Positions 59,007 through 64,000 of a stretch of 64,000 bases of DNA are shown here, one piece after another. This stretch comes from CAWGCA01 sp963820955 (lineage in GTDB: Bacteria > Pseudomonadota > Gammaproteobacteria > Chromatiales > Chromatiaceae): NCBI GenBank assembly GCA_963820955.1, contig CAWGCA010000031.1, forward strand, positions 1 to 64,000. The letters run 5' to 3'. The notes beneath the pieces were generated by a model that was not told the origin of the DNA, did no database searches, and worked only from the letters and a program-made list of their open reading frames with translations. Numbering within the stretch: the stretch's first letter is position 1; each line of letters begins with the position of its first letter. The translations under genes were made by a program, and so were the position numbers.

Positions 59007-61601
59007 ATGAGAATGGACAAATTGACCAGTAAGTTTCAGATGGCCCTGGCCGATGCCCAGAGTCTGGCGGTGGGGCGGGATCATCAATTCATTGAGCCCG
59101 CACACCTGATGGCCGCGCTGCTGGATCAGGAGGGGGGCACGGTGCGTCATCTGCTCGCCCAGGCCGATGTCAACGTCAATCAATTGCGCTCCGGACTGGG
59201 GGAGGCCCTGGATCGGCTACCCAGCGTGCAGGGTGCATCGGGGGATTTGCACCTGTCCAACGACCTGGGGCGTCTGCTCAATCAGACCGACAAGCTGGCC
59301 CAGGAGCGCAAAGATCAGTATATCTCCAGCGAGCTGTTTGTCCTCGCCGCCGTCGGCGACAAGGGGGAACTCGGTGAGTTGATGCGCAGGGCCGGGGCAG
59401 CCAAGGGGCCGATCGAGCAGGCGATAGAGCATTTGCGCGGCGGTCAGCAGGTGGATGATCCCAATGCGGAAGATCAGCGTCAGGCCCTGGAGAAGTACAC
59501 CATCGACCTCACCGAGCGGGCGGAACAGGGCAAGCTCGATCCGGTGATCGGCCGGGACGATGAGATCCGCCGCACCATCCAGGTGTTGCAGCGCCGAACC
59601 AAAAACAATCCGGTACTCATTGGCGAACCGGGGGTAGGCAAGACGGCCATCGTCGAGGGACTGGCCCAGCGCATCATCAACGGTGAGGTCCCCGAAGGGT
59701 TGAAGACCAAGCGTCTGCTTTCCCTGGATATGGGCGCCCTCATTGCCGGGGCCAAGTTCCGCGGCGAGTTCGAGGAGCGGCTGAAGGCGGTACTCAACGA
59801 TCTGGCCAAGCAGGAGGGGCAGATCATTCTGTTTATCGATGAGTTGCACACCATGGTGGGGGCGGGCAAGGCGGAAGGGTCGATGGATGCCGGTAACATG
59901 CTGAAACCGGCCCTGGCGCGGGGCGAACTGCACTGCGTTGGCGCCACCACCCTGGACGAATACCGGCAGTATCTGGAAAAGGATGCCGCCCTGGAGCGTC
60001 GCTTCCAGAAGATTCTGGTGGCTGAGCCCACGGTGGAGGACACTATTGCGATTCTGCGTGGTCTGAAGGAGCGCTACGAGGTTCACCATGGGGTGGATAT
60101 CACGGATCCCGCGATCGTCGCGGCCGCCACCCTTTCCCACCGCTATATCACTGACCGGCAGCTGCCGGACAAGGCCATCGACCTGATCGACGAGGCGGGC
60201 TCCCAGATCCGGATGGAGATTGACTCCATGCCGGAGGGGATGGACCGGCTGGAACGCCGCCTGATCCAGCTAAAGATCGAGCGGGAGGCGTTGAAAAAGG
60301 AGTCGGACGAGGCCTCGAAGAAGCGGTTGGCCGATCTGGAGGCGCAGATCCTGAAACTGGAGCGCGAGTTCTCCGACATGGAGGAGATCTGGAAGTCGGA
60401 GAAGGCGGCCCTGCAGGGGACCACCAGCGTCAAGGAGGCGTTGGAGCGGGCCCGTTTGGAGATGGAGACGGCCCGTCGGGCCGGTGATCTGCAGCGCATG
60501 TCCGAATTGCAGTACGGGCGCATTCCGGAGCTTGAGAAACAGCTCGAGATGGCGGCCCAGGCGGAAACTCAGGAGATGACGCTGCTGCGTAACAAGGTGT
60601 CGGAGGAGGAGATCGCGGACGTGGTCTCCAAGTGGACGGGAATACCGGTTTCCAAGATGCTGGAGGGGGAAAAAGAGAAACTGCTGCGGATGGAAGATGA
60701 GCTGGCCCAGCGGGTGGTGGGGCAGGATGAAGCGGTACGTGCGGTCTCCAATGCGATCCGGCGCTCGCGGGCGGGACTGGCCGATCCCAATCGGCCTAAC
60801 GGTTCCTTCCTGTTCCTCGGGCCCACCGGCGTAGGCAAGACCGAGTTGTGTAAGACCCTGGCCCAGTTCCTGTTCGATACCGAGGAGGCGATGATTCGGG
60901 TCGACATGTCCGAGTTCATGGAAAAGCACTCGGTAGCGAGGCTGATCGGGGCCCCGCCGGGCTATGTGGGCTACGAGGAGGGTGGTCACCTGACCGAATC
61001 GGTGCGTCGCCGCCCCTACAGCGTGATCCTGATGGATGAGGTGGAGAAGGCCCATCCGGATGTATTCAACGTCCTGCTCCAGGTGCTGGATGACGGCCGT
61101 CTCACCGATGGTCAGGGTCGCACTGTGGATTTTCGCAATACCGTGATCGTGATGACCTCGAACCTGGGGTCACAGCTGATTCAGGAGATGGTCCACAGCG
61201 ACTATGAGGACATGAAGGCCGCGGTGATGGAGGTGGTCGGTCAGCACTTTCGGCCCGAGTTCATCAACCGGGTGGATGAGACGGTGGTCTTCCATTCCCT
61301 GGGACGGGAGCAGATCCGAAAAATCACCGAGATCCAGATCGGTTACCTGCGCCGGCGCCTGGTTGAACGGGAGATGGACCTGCAGGTCAGTGAAGCGGCC
61401 CTGGATCGGCTGGGTGAGGCCGGCTTCGATCCGGTCTACGGAGCACGCCCGCTGAAACGGGCCATCCAGCAGCAGTTGGAGAATCCCCTGGCCCAGGAGA
61501 TTCTTGCCGGACGTTTCGGCGGCGGCGATGTGATCGAGGTGGATGTCTCGGCTGACGGTCTTAGCTTCCAGAAACGACTCTCCGGTGTCTCCGCGGCGTG
61601 A
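59007..61601 (+). CDS. clpB: ATP-dependent disaggregase ClpB
   Basis: An 864-residue AAA+ chaperone rescuing aggregated proteins with DnaK. It has an N-domain (1-145), AAA1 with Walker A GEPGVGKTAIVEGLA, a coiled-coil M-domain (about 410-525, charged, with RRLIQLKIEREALKKE), and AAA2 with Walker A GPTGVGKTELCKTL and GAPPGYVGYEEGG pore loop. No IGF/ClpP loop is visible, as expected for ClpB. The start chosen is ATG 59007, with GGAG 11 bases upstream; ATG 59013 is an alternative. Confidence 0.97.
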   Translation: MRMDKLTSKFQMALADAQSLAVGRDHQFIEPAHLMAALLDQEGGTVRHLLAQADVNVNQLRSGLGEALDRLPSVQGASGDLHLSNDLGRLLNQTDKLAQERKDQYISSELFVLAAVGDKGELGELMRRAGAAKGPIEQAIEHLRGGQQVDDPNAEDQRQALEKYTIDLTERAEQGKLDPVIGRDDEIRRTIQVLQRRTKNNPVLIGEPGVGKTAIVEGLAQRIINGEVPEGLKTKRLLSLDMGALIAGAKFRGEFEERLKAVLNDLAKQEGQIILFIDELHTMVGAGKAEGSMDAGNMLKPALARGELHCVGATTLDEYRQYLEKDAALERRFQKILVAEPTVEDTIAILRGLKERYEVHHGVDITDPAIVAAATLSHRYITDRQLPDKAIDLIDEAGSQIRMEIDSMPEGMDRLERRLIQLKIEREALKKESDEASKKRLADLEAQILKLEREFSDMEEIWKSEKAALQGTTSVKEALERARLEMETARRAGDLQRMSELQYGRIPELEKQLEMAAQAETQEMTLLRNKVSEEEIADVVSKWTGIPVSKMLEGEKEKLLRMEDELAQRVVGQDEAVRAVSNAIRRSRAGLADPNRPNGSFLFLGPTGVGKTELCKTLAQFLFDTEEAMIRVDMSEFMEKHSVARLIGAPPGYVGYEEGGHLTESVRRRPYSVILMDEVEKAHPDVFNVLLQVLDDGRLTDGQGRTVDFRNTVIVMTSNLGSQLIQEMVHSDYEDMKAAVMEVVGQHFRPEFINRVDETVVFHSLGREQIRKITEIQIGYLRRRLVEREMDLQVSEAALDRLGEAGFDPVYGARPLKRAIQQQLENPLAQEILAGRFGGGDVIEVDVSADGLSFQKRLSGVSAA

Positions 61602-61689
61602 CGACGATGGCAGGAAACCGGTTCTGAGGCCCGGTTGAGGGCCAGGGTGGGAAAGGATTTCCCCCGTCTGCCGCTAATCTGAAGTGTAT

Positions 61690-61717
61690 GCCCGGATAAT
61701 TTTCCGGGCAGGTTTTT
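61690..61717 (+). terminator. Rho-independent terminator after clpB
   Basis: GCCCGGA (61690-61696) pairs with TCCGGGC (61703-61709), loop of six, followed after three bases by TTTTT (61713-61717). Confidence 0.8.
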
Positions 61718-61744
61718 CATTCAGGTCAGGGCAGGCGCGGGCGA

Positions 61745-64000
61745 ATGCAGTCGATAGGGCGTTTCAAGGTCAGCAAAAGGCTTGGCGCAGGGAGCCGGGG
61801 AAGCGTCTGGCTTGGCGTGGATCCGGAGCTTGAACGCCCGGTGGCGATCAAGCTGCTGGAGCAACCTTGGACCACAGGGGCCGCGCAACAGCGTTTTCTG
61901 GCGGCGGCGCGGGCCGTCGGTCAGATCCAGCACCCAGGTATTGTGTCGATATTCGATGCCGGGCAGCAGGCCGGCCGTCCCTATCTGGTGTTCGAATATG
62001 TACAGGGCGAGACGCTGTCGGAGTGGCTGAGCAGGCCGAAGATCGATCTGCAACAGGGCCTGGATCTGTTCACTACCATGCTCTCCGCGATCGAGGAAGC
62101 ACATCAGAGGGGGGTGGTGCACGGAGATCTCAAACCCGCCCATATCAGGGTTACCTCCGAAGGTGTGCCCAAAATTCTCGATTTTGTTTCCGCGCTGGCA
62201 TTCTCTAACGCCCCCGAGGCGATCCCCGACAGCAGTCTCGGCTACCTGGCGCCGGAGGGAGTTGCGGCCGGAGAAGGTGCAACCCAGGCCGATGTCTACT
62301 CTCTGGGAGCCATCCTGTTCGAGGTGCTGACCGGCGGCCGGCCGCTGTTGGCGGAGAGCGATCGCCAGAAGTTGATGCCGGGAGTCGACCAGCGGAACCT
62401 GGTTCGGCCTTCCCGCATCAATCCGGAAGTGGGCCAACGGCTCGATGCCATCGTGCTCAAGGCGTTGGAAAGTGAGCCCCAGGCGCGCTTCCGGGATGCA
62501 GGCGAACTGCGGACGGCACTGCTTGAATGCCGGGAGTCGAGTGATGGACAGAGCGGAGGGTCGAGGGGAACAGTAGAGTTTCTGCTGCGACGGATGCAGC
62601 ATCAGAGCGACTTTCCGGTCCTGTCCGAATCCATCCGTACCCTCAACCGCCTTGCCCTGTCTGAACGGGAGGACATTAGCCGGCTGGCCAGCGTCACTAT
62701 CCGGGACTTTGCCCTTACCAACAAGATTCTTAAGGTGGTGAATTCCGCCTACTACAGTCGATTTGCCGGCAAGATAGGGACGGTGAGTCGGGCTATCGTG
62801 ATACTCGGGGTAAAGACCATCCGTTCTGTCGCCGCATCGCTGATTTTTTTCGAGCATCTACACAACAAGACCCAGGCGAGCAAACTGAAGAACGAGATTG
62901 CGGCGGCCATATTCAGCGCAACGCTGGCCCGGCAGGTGGCGGAAGCGGAGGGTACGGATCTGATCGAAGAGACCTTTCTGGCCGCTATGCTGCACAATCT
63001 CGGGCGTATCCTGATCACCTTCTATCTACCCGAAGAGAGTGGGGAGATCGAGCGTCTCACCGGCCAGGAGGGCCTGACTCAGGTGCAGGCGGAGAAGAAG
63101 GTGCTCGGTCTCTCGTTCGAAGAGGTGGGGATCGCGGTCGCCAGTCAGTGGAACTTTCCCGAGGATATCAGACGTGGCATGATTCGGGTGGATCCTGCGG
63201 CCCCTGGAAATCTGAAAAACAGGGAACGGAAGATGCGCCTGATCGCGGGTTTCGCCAATGATGCGGCACAGGTAGTTGGTAATACGGAACCCGGCGAGGA
63301 ACAGCCGGTGAAGGCACTGCTTGGGCGCTATCAGTCGAGCCTGGCGATCGACGATCAGCAGTTCGATCAGTTGCTGGAGAGCACCAGTCGCGAGTTCCGG
63401 GAGTTCAGCAGCAGCTTTTCCGGAGAGGGGGGTGGCACCGAATTTCTGCAGCGACTTGCTGCAAGAGGGTCCAGTAAGCCCCCAGCGAAGAGTGATGTTT
63501 CCGAGGCCGTCATTCTGAACCTGCAGGAAGGGGTGGAAACAGAACTGGCGCCAGCCGACATCAAGCGAGGAGTCCCCTCCCCGGACGCCGAGGCAATCCT
63601 GACCAAGGGGTTGCAGGAGGTGACCGCCATGCTGCTGGAGGAGAAGATCGATCTGAACCAGCTGTTCAACGTGGTGTTGGAGACCGTCTACCGGGCGATG
63701 GCCTTTCAGCGGGTGTTGCTCTGTCTTCAGGACGCCAGCAAAAGGGAGTTCAGCGCCCGGCTCGGTTTCGGTTCCGATATAGACGAGTTTATGGCGGGCT
63801 TCCGCTTCTCCAACCAATTCAGTGCCGATGTCTTCCACGCCGCCCTGAAAAACGGGGTCGATCTCTATATAGCAGATACTCGTGAGCCAAAGATACTCGG
63901 GAATATACCGCAGTGGTACACGGCGATATCCAAGGCCGGATCCTTTCTGCTGTTCCCGCTGGTGGTCGATCGCCGGCCGCTTGGGATGATCTATTCGGAC
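61745..64000 (+). CDS. Ser/Thr kinase-like + HDOD + GAF protein, 3' end beyond window
   Basis: An open frame of 752 codons from ATG 61745 to the window edge. Residues 1-265: Ser/Thr protein kinase fold with glycine loop LGAGSRGSVW, VAIK (Lys36), HGDLKP (Asp128) and GYLAPEG. The metal-binding Asn of HxDLKxxN is His133, and DFG reads DFV (Asp146 kept). Residues about 277-480: an HDOD domain (LASVTIRDFALTNKILKVV in parts, then LHNLGRILI). From about 620: a GAF-like domain (FQRVLLCLQD). HDOD and GAF parts suggest signal transduction; kinase activity is uncertain because of the Asn change. The N-terminus overlaps no other gene and follows the clpB terminator. Confidence 0.85.
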   Translation, partial: MQSIGRFKVSKRLGAGSRGSVWLGVDPELERPVAIKLLEQPWTTGAAQQRFLAAARAVGQIQHPGIVSIFDAGQQAGRPYLVFEYVQGETLSEWLSRPKIDLQQGLDLFTTMLSAIEEAHQRGVVHGDLKPAHIRVTSEGVPKILDFVSALAFSNAPEAIPDSSLGYLAPEGVAAGEGATQADVYSLGAILFEVLTGGRPLLAESDRQKLMPGVDQRNLVRPSRINPEVGQRLDAIVLKALESEPQARFRDAGELRTALLECRESSDGQSGGSRGTVEFLLRRMQHQSDFPVLSESIRTLNRLALSEREDISRLASVTIRDFALTNKILKVVNSAYYSRFAGKIGTVSRAIVILGVKTIRSVAASLIFFEHLHNKTQASKLKNEIAAAIFSATLARQVAEAEGTDLIEETFLAAMLHNLGRILITFYLPEESGEIERLTGQEGLTQVQAEKKVLGLSFEEVGIAVASQWNFPEDIRRGMIRVDPAAPGNLKNRERKMRLIAGFANDAAQVVGNTEPGEEQPVKALLGRYQSSLAIDDQQFDQLLESTSREFREFSSSFSGEGGGTEFLQRLAARGSSKPPAKSDVSEAVILNLQEGVETELAPADIKRGVPSPDAEAILTKGLQEVTAMLLEEKIDLNQLFNVVLETVYRAMAFQRVLLCLQDASKREFSARLGFGSDIDEFMAGFRFSNQFSADVFHAALKNGVDLYIADTREPKILGNIPQWYTAISKAGSFLLFPLVVDRRPLGMIYSD

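Noticed and set aside
61721..62857. A 378-codon minus-strand frame
   Set aside because: Antisense to the kinase-HDOD-GAF gene, which shows clear kinase and HDOD motifs on the plus strand.

Overview
The window is a gene-dense, GC-rich stretch of a gammaproteobacterial chromosome. Gene order (dcw cluster, then lpxC locus, dciA, M23 peptidase, secA, argJ, mutT, yacG, zapD, coaE, pilD, pilC, pilB, pilA, pilR, pilS) matches the arrangement known from Pseudomonas-like and Chromatiales-like genomes. I infer a Chromatiales or sulfur-oxidiser type lineage, but no gene in the window proves the genus.

Regions: (1) 1-9554, mostly minus strand: tail of a DUF2384 antitoxin-like gene, an MBL-fold hydrolase, and a seven-gene stress-type operon moxR, DUF58, DUF4381, batA, batB, batC, batD, in which BatC and BatD carry long tandem low-complexity repeats. 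(2) 9756-12560: argD-argF (minus) diverging from rnpB, the RNase P RNA, which has an enlarged P12 arm. (3) 12734-31658: a complete division and cell-wall (dcw) cluster from mraZ to ftsZ with its own promoter and MraZ-type repeats, ending in a gene at the lpxC position. (4) 31684-41000: dciA, M23 peptidase, secA, argJ, the MutT/ThiE-like fusion, yacG, zapD, coaE and pilD. (5) 41062-49795: type IV pilus genes pilC, pilB, two pilins and the PilS/PilR two-component system. A near-perfect sigma-54 promoter lies upstream of pilA, followed further upstream by a 110-bp tandem repeat array. (6) 49886-61601: sucCD, nadE, glnB, bamD, rluD, pgeF, gcvR, def, a PlsC-type acyltransferase and clpB with a heat-shock-type promoter. 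(7) 61745-64000: a kinase-HDOD-GAF protein running off the window.

The most striking observation is the lpxC-position gene (30744-31658). It aligns with E. coli LpxC nearly without gaps over its full length and keeps the structural core. However, all three zinc ligands (positions 79, 238 and 242), the general base Glu78, His265, Lys239, Thr191 and His19 are replaced. It looks like an intact LpxC-derived pseudoenzyme in the canonical lpxC locus. Whether a functional LpxC exists elsewhere cannot be told from this window.

Other points of note are an apparent PilD-CoaE fusion best explained by a frameshift at a G6 run, a possible coupled small ORF between murC and murB, and the pilA control region. 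That region combines a sigma-54 promoter, GTCAC/GTGAC half-sites, a structured leader and a repeat array.
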